Virus record (IMG/VR): IMGVR_UViG_3300033553_000796
Coordinates: 1-40,358 of that record
Length of the DNA stretch: 40,358 nt
Source: a virus
Reading direction: 5' to 3' (one strand)
This document shows positions 1 through 8,197 of the stretch, in pieces (the stretch's first letter is position 1; the number at the start of each line of letters is the position of its first letter). The notes below the pieces were generated by a model. It did not search any database and was not told the DNA's origin. It was given only the letters and a program-made list of their open reading frames with translations. Made by a program: the position numbers and the translations under genes.

Positions 1-24
1 ATGCCCACCTTCTTTGTTAGTAAT

Positions 25-155
25 AGACGCTTGGAAAACATATACCGTGTGTTTAGTTATTATCTTAAACCTAGTAAGTATGTGTGTTTGCGAGTAGTTG
101 TGAGCTGTACACGAAATGACCAGTCAAACGGGCTAAAGCCTACAGACGCTTGGAA
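25..155. repeat. 12-nt direct repeat pair
   Basis: AGACGCTTGGAA occurs exactly at 25-36 and again at 144-155, with start points 119 nt apart. Both copies lie upstream of the Mor/C-like gene. Paired sites like this often bind a regulator or a recombination protein, but nothing in the sequence identifies the binder. Confidence 0.6.
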
Positions 156-160
156 GTACA

Positions 161-189
161 AACTGCGCTTTATTTAATAAAGCGCAGTT
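161..189. repeat. 14-bp-arm palindrome
   Basis: AACTGCGCTTTATT (161-174) and AATAAAGCGCAGTT (176-189) are perfect reverse complements separated by one base. As RNA this folds into a long hairpin on either strand, but no strong T-run follows. It could be a bidirectional terminator or a protein-binding dyad. The right arm is part of the motif shared with 16716-16746. Confidence 0.7.
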
Positions 190-225
190 CATTAACTTAT
201 TTGCACATAAGAATGAGGGCTCACA

Positions 226-708
226 ATGGCTGATATAGAAGTAAGACGCAGTTCAAACACGGAAATGATTGCTAATGAAGTCCAATGCCAAGGGGTGGGG
301 GCACGGCATAGCGATACTCGATCTCTCCCAAGGGGGGGAGGTTACCTAGATATCTGCACTACTTTTGAAGTTTCAGAAAAAAAATCTCGCGATCCGCGGA
401 TTAGTGAATTGCACGATATGGGGATTAGTGGTTTCTGGCGAAGCTTGGCCGAAGACATCGGTTTTGATGCTTTTCTTGTGGTTTGGGAAAGCATGAGCAA
501 CCAAGCATTAAACAGTGATGATGGCCATCGCGTTTATGTGCCTCGATATGACGCGTTTATGCGATATCAACGCAACAGGTTTATTGTCGCATTGGCGGGT
601 AATGGGCTTAAGGCTAAAGAGATCAAAGAACAGGTCATGCACGCGCTAGGTGACGACATCACTACGAACCATATTAGTCGATTAATTAGGCAATATAATG
701 CTAATTAA
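226..708 (+). CDS. Mor/C-like transcriptional activator (putative)
   Basis: Predicted DNA-binding regulator of 160 aa. Residues about 60-110 form an acidic segment ending in YVPR. A basic C-terminal helix-turn-helix (about 113-159) follows, in which the YQRNRF and LKAKEIKEQV parts resemble the RNR...hxELAxRYG pattern of Mu Mor/C proteins. In Mu these proteins activate middle and late promoters by bridging to RNA polymerase at promoters with poor -35 boxes. The start has a GAGGG Shine-Dalgarno 7-8 nt upstream. It stands alone just ahead of the first late promoter-like box (719-754), which suits a late activator. The N-terminal about 45 residues are polar and without clear homology. An alternative is a small-terminase-like DNA-binding protein, but a better terminase candidate lies next door. 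Confidence 0.55.
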   Translation: MADIEVRRSSNTEMIANEVQCQGVGARHSDTRSLPRGGGYLDICTTFEVSEKKSRDPRISELHDMGISGFWRSLAEDIGFDAFLVVWESMSNQALNSDDGHRVYVPRYDAFMRYQRNRFIVALAGNGLKAKEIKEQVMHALGDDITTNHISRLIRQYNAN

Positions 709-718
709 GTAGTCGTTC

Positions 719-754
719 TTCCCCCTTATTTTGCTTGTGTTGACCTGTTTTAAT
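719..754 (+). promoter_or_regulatory. Late promoter-like element, copy 1
   Basis: TTCCCCC...TTTTGCTTG (719-737) is followed after exactly 11 nt by TTTAAT (749-754). The same box, spacing and -10-like hexamer occur at 7064, 8892 and 17669. TTGCTT as a -35 box would leave only 12 nt to the -10, so an activator-dependent promoter is more likely. This copy has no terminator hairpin behind it, and transcription would start at about the first base of the small-terminase start codon. Confidence 0.6.
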
Positions 755-761
755 GTTCAAC

Positions 762-1697
762 ATGGCTAAAAACCGCGATTTAAATTCCCCTCTGACATCG
801 GTCAGCTTTTCATGCCCAGAATGTAGGCATAAATTCGCCGTGTCTCCATCCAAAATTGAAGACGCTCCTGAACGCGATCATGCCTATCAATATTTTGCTG
901 ATTGCCCTGAATGTGGCACTGAATCTGGTCAAGCGTCATGGGAAAAGGCGTTAATGGCCTCATATGGCAAACATACAGGCCCCAAAACCGAACAAGGCAA
1001 GCAGAACACTACTGAAAACTTAGCCGGACACCCAACACCAGAAGAGACCTTGCGAACTCGTTTTAATGCGATGAAACATGGTTTAAAGGCGCGTGTTGCT
1101 ACTTATTTCCCTGCTAAGCCTGGTCAATATCCACATTGTGCTAGTTGCCAGATTGATTGGGATGATTGTCGACCGCAAGTTGCTTGCATGAAACGTACTG
1201 AATTGTTTATGCGTCATCAAATAGCGTTCGAGTCGCGTGATCCATCATTATTGTTAGATATCCGGTCTGATTTGCAGTCGAATATTCAGGCGATCATTGA
1301 TGACATCATTTTAGCGATTGCAAGTGATGGGGTAGCCCTGAAAACACCTAAATATTACATCGATAAAGAGGGTAAGTTTCAACTAGCCGAATACACTGGC
1401 ACTTATGGAGATAACATTATTATTGAAGAGGTGAACGCTCATCCATTATTAAAAGTTTTATCTGAATTTATTTCACGTAATAGCATGTCTCTGGGTGATA
1501 TGGGCATGACAGCCAAAGTGGTCGAGGGTAATGATGTGGTGATCGGTCATCTTTCTGAACAAAAAGAAGATCGCGAAACCTTACTTGGTTACCAGAAGCA
1601 ACAAACTGAACAAATGGCTAATTTGCAGAAACTGATCGAAAACTCACAACGCAGAGTAAAGGACGATCCCTTTGTAATTGAGCATAAAGGTGGCTGA
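762..1697 (+). CDS. Terminase small subunit (putative), zinc-ribbon type
   Basis: 311 aa from ATG 762. This start is preferred over ATG 753 because 753 overlaps the -10-like box. The N-terminus has a zinc ribbon with two CPEC pairs (about residues 18-21 and 50-53). The segment GPKTEQGK...TRFNAMKHGLKAR (about 73-111) is the hallmark of a phage small-terminase family with the pattern GPKTxEGKxxxxxNAxKHGL. A second cysteine cluster (HCASC, DDC, VAC) follows. The protein would recognise the packaging site and recruit the large subunit. Its end overlaps the start of the large terminase, supporting the assignment by position. No Shine-Dalgarno is visible, so the gene may be read from a leaderless transcript. 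Confidence 0.65.
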   Translation: MAKNRDLNSPLTSVSFSCPECRHKFAVSPSKIEDAPERDHAYQYFADCPECGTESGQASWEKALMASYGKHTGPKTEQGKQNTTENLAGHPTPEETLRTRFNAMKHGLKARVATYFPAKPGQYPHCASCQIDWDDCRPQVACMKRTELFMRHQIAFESRDPSLLLDIRSDLQSNIQAIIDDIILAIASDGVALKTPKYYIDKEGKFQLAEYTGTYGDNIIIEEVNAHPLLKVLSEFISRNSMSLGDMGMTAKVVEGNDVVIGHLSEQKEDRETLLGYQKQQTEQMANLQKLIENSQRRVKDDPFVIEHKGG

Positions 1698-3279
1698 ACG
1701 GGTTAACAAGAAAAAACGTATTGAGCAGGCCAGCATTGCTGAGCGTGAAATATTGCGTTTCAAAGATGATCATGCACTTTGGCATAAACACATTCACAAC
1801 GTTGAATTAGACTCGATGCAAGTGCTCAAGTGCATCGAAATGGACCAGCACAAAAACACGGTTGATTTCTCTTGCCGGCGAACGGGTAAAACCGCTGTAA
1901 AAGAGATGTATTTATTGAAATACAATGCGGTTAATGGTGATCAATCACTTGGTATTATTGCCCCGCGTGAAAAACAAGCACTGACGAACCTGAATTATCA
2001 TCTTGATGCCATTCGACGTTCACCCATATTGGATTCTTACTTGATGTATCGCTCTGGTCGTAAACAGATGTCAGATACGCGCTACCAGTTTGATAACCGT
2101 TCAGGTGCCGAAGCTTATGGCATCATGGCTCAAATTGATGGTGATGACTTAACGATTGCCAGTATTGAAGAGGTTGATGATTTACCTGCAGACCGTTTGA
2201 ATTCACGTTTCTTACTAACAATGGGTGCAAATCGTCGATTAGGTGCTAGTAAAACGGCCATTAATGACCCACAACTACGCATAACCGGAGTTTATAAAGG
2301 TGCTGACACACTCACTGAAATGATTGATGGTGGCCTTTACCACGTATTGCCAACGGTCAATATGTATCTTGGGCTTGAATTGGGAATTTTAGACGAAGCC
2401 TTTGTTATGCGAATGCGTACACAACTCTCACCAGATGAATACCTTCGTCAATTATTGTGCATGAATATCTCTGCCAGAAACTTGATATGGGAAAAACACG
2501 TAAGACGTGCGATGTCTGTCGGCTTAGCTGCCAGCATTAAATTAGCCGAACCGATGCCAGGCATGAAATACAAAAAACGCGGCATGATTTCGTTTGGTTA
2601 CGATGCCGGTGGTCATGGTGAAGACCCTTTGTCATCAAAACATTCATTAGTGGTGACTGAACAGATTGGTAACTTTACCTGCATTATTTTTGCTAAAACA
2701 TGGTCTGCAGGCGCCGATGATGGCGTGGTTAAGAAAGATTTAAAAGGCTTTTGGGCGTATTTCATGCCTGATTTTGCTATGGGTGATGCCTATGGTGTTG
2801 GCATGCTCACTCAACTTAACGATGAATTGTATGCCGAAGGCTTAACGACTATCGACCGGCGGAGCATTGGTGATGGCGATAGCACGGCCAGTACCTGGGG
2901 AGAGTGGGCTTTTTCTCCGATACGGTTCGAAGGCATGACCAAGCATTCAATGGCACAAGCGTTACGAAGCATTTTCCACAATAACCAAGCAGCCATTCCG
3001 TATTTTGATGATAGCGACACAACGCCCGAACTGGCAGACATTAAAGAATTAGTCAGGCAACTCCCCAACATCATTCCAGTACAAACAAAAACCAGTTACG
3101 CCAGTTATAAGCGGGCTAATACCAAGATGGGTGACGATTTATTTGATGCGGCAATGGCCAGCGTGTGGGGATTAGTTACTCAAGGAATTTGCAGCATTCA
3201 AACCGTGATTGCACAGCGCACTCAAACACGTGAACAACTAATGGCTGCGCCTGCAGCTGGAACAATAGGATATCGTTGA
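1678..3279 (+). CDS. Terminase large subunit
   Basis: DNA-packaging ATPase and nuclease of 533 aa that cuts concatemeric DNA and pumps it into the prohead through the portal. The Walker A loop is CRRTGKT (residues about 66-72). The Walker B region is LTIASIEEVDD (about 160-170). The RNase H-like nuclease shows its acidic residues in FGYDAGGHGED (about 304-314), MGDAYGVG (about 365) and GDDLFDAAMAS (about 486). The start is TTG 1678, or alternatively GTG 1690; no in-frame ATG lies near. It overlaps the small-terminase gene by 20 nt and is followed after 1 nt by the portal gene. Length fits a full-size terminase. Confidence 0.9.
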   Translation: MSIKVAERVNKKKRIEQASIAEREILRFKDDHALWHKHIHNVELDSMQVLKCIEMDQHKNTVDFSCRRTGKTAVKEMYLLKYNAVNGDQSLGIIAPREKQALTNLNYHLDAIRRSPILDSYLMYRSGRKQMSDTRYQFDNRSGAEAYGIMAQIDGDDLTIASIEEVDDLPADRLNSRFLLTMGANRRLGASKTAINDPQLRITGVYKGADTLTEMIDGGLYHVLPTVNMYLGLELGILDEAFVMRMRTQLSPDEYLRQLLCMNISARNLIWEKHVRRAMSVGLAASIKLAEPMPGMKYKKRGMISFGYDAGGHGEDPLSSKHSLVVTEQIGNFTCIIFAKTWSAGADDGVVKKDLKGFWAYFMPDFAMGDAYGVGMLTQLNDELYAEGLTTIDRRSIGDGDSTASTWGEWAFSPIRFEGMTKHSMAQALRSIFHNNQAAIPYFDDSDTTPELADIKELVRQLPNIIPVQTKTSYASYKRANTKMGDDLFDAAMASVWGLVTQGICSIQTVIAQRTQTREQLMAAPAAGTIGYR

Positions 3280-3280
3280 T

Positions 3281-4645
3281 ATGGGCATAATTTCTTCATT
3301 TAAAAACATGTTCGGTCGAACAGAATCACCTACTACACAGCAAGAAAACCCATTGCCAGGTGACAGGTTCCCATCCACTGAACGAGGTAGTCGTTCGACG
3401 CCTGAAAATGGCATGAAATACTTATATCGTCAGATGTGGGTTGATCCTGATCTTCGTCAAGCCATACTTGATTTACGGGACATGGACCGCGTGGATGGCC
3501 GGATTAAAAAGATCCATAAACGCATGGCGAACACGGCTGTAAAAGGTGGTCTTAAGCTTAAAATAACGAGCCAAAATAAACGCATTATTAAATTATGGAA
3601 GGCATTTGAGGCTCGACTACATCTCGACAAACATCAAAAGCTATATTCAGATGCTAGAGCCTTGGCAATGGAAGGAAATCTACCACTCCAAGTTGTCATT
3701 GATGGACATAATCGTGTTGCCGGCGCGGTGCGAATGCCTTCTGAAACGATATTGCCAATCGTTGATCGGAATGGTCAGTTTAAAGATGTTCATCACGCTT
3801 ACGATCAATATGATTTAACAACCGGTCAAGCGATGGCCTCGTTTGCGTTATGGCAACTGCAAATAGCTAGACTTGATCCAGATAGCTTTGACGATATGGG
3901 CGCGATGGGTAGACCGTATTTAGATGCTAACCGTGAAGTATGGAAAAAGCTACGCATGACCGAGCAGGATTTAGTTATTCGTCGTCGTCAGCGCGCACCG
4001 CTACGTATGGCACACGTGCTTGAAGGTGCTACAGAAGAGGACTTGAAAGCATATCGAGAAACCGTTGAAGCTGAACAGGGCGAAATCACCACTGATTATT
4101 ATTTGAATAAAAAAGGCAGTGTTACTGCGTTGCAAGGTGACGCTAATCTCGACCAAATAGCCGATGTGGCTTATTTACTTGATACGTTTTATGCAGGTTC
4201 ACCAGCGCCGAAAGGCCTATTCGGTTACACCGGTGATTTAGCGAGAGACATACTTGAAGACTTAAAACGAGATTATTTCGACGAGATAGATTCGATGCAA
4301 GATATTCAATCATCAGTATATGACCAAATATTTCGATTAGATTTATTACTCAATGGCATTAATCCTGATCAATACAGTTTTAGCGTGGTATTCAGTGAAC
4401 GTCGTACCGACACACCAAACCAACGTGCTGATCTGGCATTGAAACACCGAGCTATAGGTGTGCCATTTGAATCAGTTTGGGAAACAGCAGGACTTAATCC
4501 GTCAGAAATATTGGCACAACGAAAAGCCGAACTAAATAGCAATAATCCATACCCTGAAGAAACCGATGATCTCGGCGGTGATGTGAGTATTACACCAGGC
4601 AATCAGCCAAAAGGTGAATCAGCTACAAGCATTAACAATGGCTGA
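3281..4645 (+). CDS. Portal protein
   Basis: 454 aa. It would form the dodecameric ring at the capsid vertex through which DNA enters and leaves. The segment MKYLYRQMWVDPDLRQAI with the following RVDGRIKKIHKRMA block (residues about 45-85) and the C-terminal PFESVWETAGLNPSEI stretch are of the kind seen in siphophage and Mu-like portals. Position is decisive: directly after the large terminase and directly before a MuF-type gene, with 1-nt spacing upstream and overlap downstream. The C-terminal about 30 residues are low-complexity and polar. Confidence 0.8.
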   Translation: MGIISSFKNMFGRTESPTTQQENPLPGDRFPSTERGSRSTPENGMKYLYRQMWVDPDLRQAILDLRDMDRVDGRIKKIHKRMANTAVKGGLKLKITSQNKRIIKLWKAFEARLHLDKHQKLYSDARALAMEGNLPLQVVIDGHNRVAGAVRMPSETILPIVDRNGQFKDVHHAYDQYDLTTGQAMASFALWQLQIARLDPDSFDDMGAMGRPYLDANREVWKKLRMTEQDLVIRRRQRAPLRMAHVLEGATEEDLKAYRETVEAEQGEITTDYYLNKKGSVTALQGDANLDQIADVAYLLDTFYAGSPAPKGLFGYTGDLARDILEDLKRDYFDEIDSMQDIQSSVYDQIFRLDLLLNGINPDQYSFSVVFSERRTDTPNQRADLALKHRAIGVPFESVWETAGLNPSEILAQRKAELNSNNPYPEETDDLGGDVSITPGNQPKGESATSINNG

Positions 4646-6677
4646 AAATAACCGTACCAAAGTAAAAGCGGCAATTAAACGTGCATCTAATGTTGCGAGG
4701 CGTGAGGCTGACAAGTTAGATGGAAAAGCGCTTGATAAACTTACACAGCTTTATAAAAAATCAGCTGATGATCTTCGTCTCATTATTGAATCTTATGCTG
4801 GAACGGATGGAACATTGCGGCTTGAGGTGATGAACAATTTACTCGAGCAAACAAATCAACGATTAACATCTCTGCATCAAGCACGTGATCAACTACTTGA
4901 CGATAAAATGATCGATGCGGCCACTTTGGCTGTGGTGCCTTTTCAGTTAACGGGTCCATCGATTGGTATTCCAGTCACACAAATTGCGAATGATGCTGTG
5001 CAAACTGTTCGTCGATTTATTGCTGAAGATGGATTGCAACTCTCTGACCGAATTTGGCGAATTGATAACCATGCTAAACAAGTGGTCGGTGATGCGATTC
5101 AATCTGCCGTTATTCAAGGTCATTCAGCCACCAAGGCCGCGCTTGATTTCATTTCATCGGGTCAATCAGTTCCTGGTGACATTGCAAGTAAAATGGCTAA
5201 TGCCAGCGCGACAAGTGTCGGTAAAAATGCCGCTTCACAATTATTAAAAAAAGATGGCAGTCCTTATGCCAACGCACTTCGTTTATTTCGAACTGAAATT
5301 AATCGTGCTCATGGAACGGCATACCAAGCATCGGCTTTTAAACATCCCGATGTGATTGGAACACGTTTCTTGCTGTCACCGAATCACCCGCGGCTTGATG
5401 TTTGCGATATGCATGCCCGGGTCAACCGATATGGTTTAGGACCAGGTGTTTATCCTGAAGGTAAAAACCCATGGCCGGCTCACCCAAATACACTCAGTTA
5501 TGTCGAAGCTGTTTTTAGTGATGAAGTAACTGCAGATGATAAAGCGGGTAAAACAGACCGTATAAGTTGGCTAGAGCAGCAACCCATTGAACGTCAAAAT
5601 AGCGTGTTAGGGTTCAATAAAGGTTGGATGTTACGAGAGGGCAGATTAAGAGAAAATGCCATTAATACACCGTGGAATGTACTTAAAAAACGCCTTGATA
5701 AAGCAGGCGTGGATATGCCTGTTTTAGCGAATAAAGCAGTACCGCCGGCCGGCGTCGTTAGACCTTGGCGTGAAAATTCACAACAAGCGGTATGGCATGA
5801 AAGTAGCTTTTCAGAATCCACACTTATTCATGGCGCTATTAGTCGGCACGATTCTAAGTTTAAGGGCTTAATCGATGATCCTGGTCGCGGTGCATATTAC
5901 TCAACAGCTCAAAAGAAAATACATGCTAGTCGTCCCATGGGTGGTGGAAAGTTTGAACGAAAAGATGTTGGGACTTGGCGCCACGAATATGGACATTTTC
6001 TTGATAATGTTATGGGTGCATCGCATTCAACCCCTACTTTATTTCGCTCCTCGTTACCTGATTTTGTCAGACCGATGACTTATGAGATAAAAGATATTAT
6101 CGAGCTTTCTGGCTTTGGACGAAAAAGTAACAAACAAAGCGCACTGTTTACAGCCAATGCCAAGGCGATTAGTGATGCTTTAAATGATTTTGTGGAAGCT
6201 GGTGCTGATGGTCGCGCTCGCTTACTGCAAGAATTGGCACAGGATATTGGTGTATCGCTAGATGAGGTTAAGCAAAGTTTGTTAGCTGATACGTTAATCG
6301 ATGTCGACTCAATGGGCGGGCAAATAAAAACAGCACAGTTGCTGACTGCAGTAAAAAGAAAAGATGTTTATAATTTTATGAACATCATTAGTGGCACCGA
6401 TTATAAAGAAAGAAGAGGCACTTACGACAAAGGCTTAGTTGGTAAATTTTCTGATTTAATTGGCTCGGCATCTAAAAACAAATTAGCCGGTCATGGTCCT
6501 GGTGGCAATGGTGGTCATTCAAATAGCTATTACAAATCAACTTACGATCAGACAACGGAAGTATTTGCCAACTACACGGCTTTACTCGGCGCCAAGGAAC
6601 CGTTTTGGCATAAGCTTCTGGTATACTTAATGCCAGATACCACCCTTAAATATAGGGAGATAATAAACAATGAGTGA
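4638..6677 (+). CDS. MuF-like head protein fused to zincin-type metallopeptidase domain
   Basis: 679 aa from ATG 4638; GTG 4614 is an alternative with a better AAAAGG ribosome site. Residues about 1-310 are a head-morphogenesis (Mu gpF-like) region, with FRTEINRAHGTAYQAS and CDMHARVNRYGLGPGVYP plus a conserved HPN. Residues about 390-679 are unrelated to head assembly and carry RHEYGHFLD. This is an HExxH zinc site (H449, E450, H453), and E641 in TTEVFANYTALL is a likely third ligand, as in zincins of polymorphic toxins. MuF proteins with C-terminal toxins are a known family in temperate phages, and the protein may be carried in the virion and injected. The next small gene overlaps it and could be its immunity protein. 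Whether the peptidase is a toxin or a capsid or host-protein processing enzyme is not shown. Confidence 0.75.
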   Translation: MAENNRTKVKAAIKRASNVARREADKLDGKALDKLTQLYKKSADDLRLIIESYAGTDGTLRLEVMNNLLEQTNQRLTSLHQARDQLLDDKMIDAATLAVVPFQLTGPSIGIPVTQIANDAVQTVRRFIAEDGLQLSDRIWRIDNHAKQVVGDAIQSAVIQGHSATKAALDFISSGQSVPGDIASKMANASATSVGKNAASQLLKKDGSPYANALRLFRTEINRAHGTAYQASAFKHPDVIGTRFLLSPNHPRLDVCDMHARVNRYGLGPGVYPEGKNPWPAHPNTLSYVEAVFSDEVTADDKAGKTDRISWLEQQPIERQNSVLGFNKGWMLREGRLRENAINTPWNVLKKRLDKAGVDMPVLANKAVPPAGVVRPWRENSQQAVWHESSFSESTLIHGAISRHDSKFKGLIDDPGRGAYYSTAQKKIHASRPMGGGKFERKDVGTWRHEYGHFLDNVMGASHSTPTLFRSSLPDFVRPMTYEIKDIIELSGFGRKSNKQSALFTANAKAISDALNDFVEAGADGRARLLQELAQDIGVSLDEVKQSLLADTLIDVDSMGGQIKTAQLLTAVKRKDVYNFMNIISGTDYKERRGTYDKGLVGKFSDLIGSASKNKLAGHGPGGNGGHSNSYYKSTYDQTTEVFANYTALLGAKEPFWHKLLVYLMPDTTLKYREIINNE

Positions 6678-6870
6678 ACAACAAAAAGACAAGTATTTCA
6701 CCGCTGCAGAGCGTTACTTCAACGCCTTTGGTTGGCCACCTCATTTCGACGGGTTGTCTAGCGAAGATGAAATGAACGACGACTTTATTAACAAGATCAA
6801 CCTTGCTGTAGAGAACAATGATCCTGACATAGATTTAAGTGATTATTTTCCCAACGGTCGTAATTTATAA
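6670..6870 (+). CDS. Small acidic protein, candidate immunity partner
   Basis: 66 aa, strongly acidic, with no signal peptide or membrane segment. It starts inside the last codons of the MuF-zincin gene and has a good AGGGAG ribosome site, so the two are translationally coupled. The sequence (aromatic N-terminal half with RYFNAFGWPPHF, then a DE-rich C-terminal half) is not recognised. A small acidic protein directly after a toxin-domain gene is the usual place for a cognate immunity protein; this is inference from context only. A minor head protein is the alternative. Confidence 0.6.
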   Translation: MSEQQKDKYFTAAERYFNAFGWPPHFDGLSSEDEMNDDFINKINLAVENNDPDIDLSDYFPNGRNL

Positions 6871-7058
6871 TGATGACAAACTCCCAGCCCATTCAATCAA
6901 TCAGACCACAAGTCCGTTGCAAGCAATGCCGAAGTGTGATTTTTGACGGCCAAGTTATCAAAAGCCGGATAGTGAAAATATTAGATATCGGTGCAGAAGC
7001 CAAATGCCAGTGTAAAAACTGGGTGACAGTACCTATTACTTATGGGTTGAATAAATAA
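6870..7058 (+). CDS. Com-like zinc-finger protein
   Basis: 62 aa. CKQC (C17, C20) and CQC (C46, C48) make a plausible zinc knuckle, in the arrangement VRCxxCxxhhF...hxhKCxCxxWxxV seen in the Mu Com family. Mu Com is an RNA-binding translational activator of the mom modification gene. No mom-like gene is adjacent here; the only DNA modification gene is the methyltransferase at 37.4 kb. The gene is last in the packaging operon and its ATG overlaps the preceding stop. ATG 6873 is an equally possible start. Confidence 0.6.
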   Translation: MMTNSQPIQSIRPQVRCKQCRSVIFDGQVIKSRIVKILDIGAEAKCQCKNWVTVPITYGLNK

Positions 7059-7063
7059 CCAAA

Positions 7064-7099
7064 TTCCCCCCTGTTTTGCTTGACCAAAGTGATGATAAT
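7064..7099 (+). promoter_or_regulatory. Late promoter-like element, copy 2
   Basis: TTCCCCCCTGTTTTGCTTG (7064-7082) is followed after 11 nt by GATAAT (7094-7099). It begins 6 nt after the stop codon of the preceding operon. The sequence to about 7140 is almost identical to that behind copy 4 (17669), differing mainly at one or two bases. Confidence 0.7.
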
Positions 7100-7135
7100 G
7101 CCTATCACTAACTAAAGGTAAAGCAATCGCGAAAA

Positions 7136-7169
7136 GCCACAGTTCTGAACATGGAACTGTGGCTTTTTT
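7136..7169 (+). terminator. Leader hairpin with T-run, copy 2
   Basis: GCCACAGTTC (7136-7145) pairs perfectly with GAACTGTGGC (7154-7163), loop 8 nt, followed by six Ts and preceded by AAAA. It is a textbook intrinsic terminator but lies between the promoter-like element and the start codon at 7182. The matching hairpin at 17741 has different arm bases that still pair. Confidence 0.8.
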
Positions 7170-7181
7170 ATTGGGGCGGCA

Positions 7182-7544
7182 ATGGCTGACAAACTTCCAC
7201 TATCAATCAAAGAACTTGATTTTGATTTGCTCAAAGGCAAGTCGCGCCGTATTACGATTACGTATGGACCCAAAGGCGGCGCTGGTTATGACTTAACCGG
7301 TTGGAAAGCACGATTTAAAGCCAAAGAACGTGCCGGTGATGACATTGCCATTATTAATTTAACTGAGACTGATGGTATTACGCTCAGTAGTGGCACCAAC
7401 AATATTCAAATCATTATTCCAGGCACACCGACGGCTGATTTAGCGTTAAGCGAAATTCGTTATGGCTTTGAACTAGAAGATATAGACACCGTCGTTACGC
7501 CATTGTTAACGGGTGACATTTCACTCATTACGAGCGTCGTCTAA
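7182..7544 (+). CDS. Phage beta-sandwich protein, possible BppU-like
   Basis: 120 aa. The pattern GKSRRITITYGP...YDLTGWKARFKAK...ITLSSGTNNIQIIIP...LALSEIRYGFELED (residues about 18-105) is that of small phage beta-sandwich domains related to the N-terminus of baseplate upper proteins. It is first in a short transcription unit behind promoter-like copy 2, between head operon and capsid gene. It may be a virion surface or decoration component. The stop overlaps the start of the next gene. Confidence 0.55.
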   Translation: MADKLPLSIKELDFDLLKGKSRRITITYGPKGGAGYDLTGWKARFKAKERAGDDIAIINLTETDGITLSSGTNNIQIIIPGTPTADLALSEIRYGFELEDIDTVVTPLLTGDISLITSVV

Positions 7545-8011
7545 TGACTGATTTAGTGATTAACAACGCAGTCGAACAGGTCATTGTGGCCGGTGCAAAT
7601 GATGTGGTTGATGTCAATATTACCAACAACAACATTGTTATAGAGCGAGCCGACGATGTGACCTTAGAAACTATCGAAGTCAGTGTTTCGTTAAAACGTG
7701 ATGATGTTTATTTCGATGTGATTTCGCCGGTGATTGAAGTTATTGAAGTTGCTCAACAAGGGCCTATGGGGCCGGCTGGTCCAGCAGGGTCGGGTGGGTC
7801 AGGTGATGTTTTACAGAATATTTTTGAACCACTAAATCAAGACAGCGCTTATCGAGGCGATTCTATTTTAGGAACGTTAACCTCAACAGCTGCTTGGATC
7901 ATTGTGAAAATAAGCATTCAAGAGGATGGATCGGCACTTGAGCAGTTTGCTGATGGCAATAATGAATCAGTGCATGTTTGGGATGATAGGGCGCTTTATA
8001 CCTATGCGTAA
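7544..8011 (+). CDS. Collagen-motif phage structural protein
   Basis: 155 aa. The N-terminal half is beta-rich with many valine and isoleucine residues. It ends in IEVIEV and then a short collagen-like segment GPMGPAGPAGSGGSG (residues about 77-91). Phage tail or head fibres often use such a triple-helical linker between an attachment domain and a tip. The C-terminal 60 residues include a hydrophobic stretch AAWIIVKISI and an ESVHVWDDRALYTY end. Function is likely structural; the exact location in the virion is unknown. Confidence 0.55.
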   Translation: MTDLVINNAVEQVIVAGANDVVDVNITNNNIVIERADDVTLETIEVSVSLKRDDVYFDVISPVIEVIEVAQQGPMGPAGPAGSGGSGDVLQNIFEPLNQDSAYRGDSILGTLTSTAAWIIVKISIQEDGSALEQFADGNNESVHVWDDRALYTYA

Positions 8012-8183
8012 TCCTCCAACAATAAACGATGGAATTCGACGTTTAACGCCTACAGAGCATAAAGAAAATGAGCAACGCTATCTTAATCAAATTCGCCCAT
8101 CAATTTATGCAAGAAGTGCCGAGCGGCTAAGAATTAAACGCGAGGGAATGCTCTCGAAACGCAACTTAAATAAGAATAATTAA
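8004..8183 (+). CDS. Small basic hypothetical protein
   Basis: 59 aa from ATG 8004, chosen because it overlaps the preceding stop (ATG inside the last codons), which fits the tight packing of neighbours. An upstream in-frame ATG at 7926 lies deep inside the previous gene. The protein is rich in Arg, Lys and Asn and appears helical (EHKENEQRYLNQ, SAERLRIKREG). No family is recognised. No strong ribosome site is visible. Confidence 0.5.
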   Translation: MRNPPTINDGIRRLTPTEHKENEQRYLNQIRPSIYARSAERLRIKREGMLSKRNLNKNN

Positions 8184-8197
8184 CTTGAGGTATCAAT

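Larger units (their letters stand above)
1..225. other. Gene-free left end with repeats
   Basis: No convincing gene is visible here. The stretch carries a 12-nt direct repeat (AGACGCTTGGAA at 25-36 and 144-155), a long near-perfect palindrome (161-189), and a bipartite motif (179-191 and 199-206) that recurs in the divergent promoter region near 16.72 kb. It lies upstream of the Mor/C-like gene and probably holds its control signals. If the sequence is a prophage, this is also the side where the second attachment site would be expected, but no copy of the tRNA-Glu core found at the right edge is seen here. Confidence 0.6.

Noticed and set aside
2811-3074. Reverse-strand ORF inside the large terminase gene
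   Set aside because: It is a shadow of a well-supported gene, with no ribosome site or recognisable protein pattern. The same holds for the other antisense ORFs inside structural genes.
7064-7084. Sigma54 promoter in the CCCCCC...TTGCTT box
   Set aside because: The GG of the -24 element and the correct 10-bp distance to GC are absent.
7081-7113. Ordinary sigma70 promoter reading TTGACC-N17-TATCAC in the repeated cassettes
   Set aside because: The TTGACC is kept in three copies, but the hexamer 17 nt later is not (TATCAC, CACTGC, TAGCAC). The hexamer at fixed distance from TTTTGCTTG fits all four copies better.
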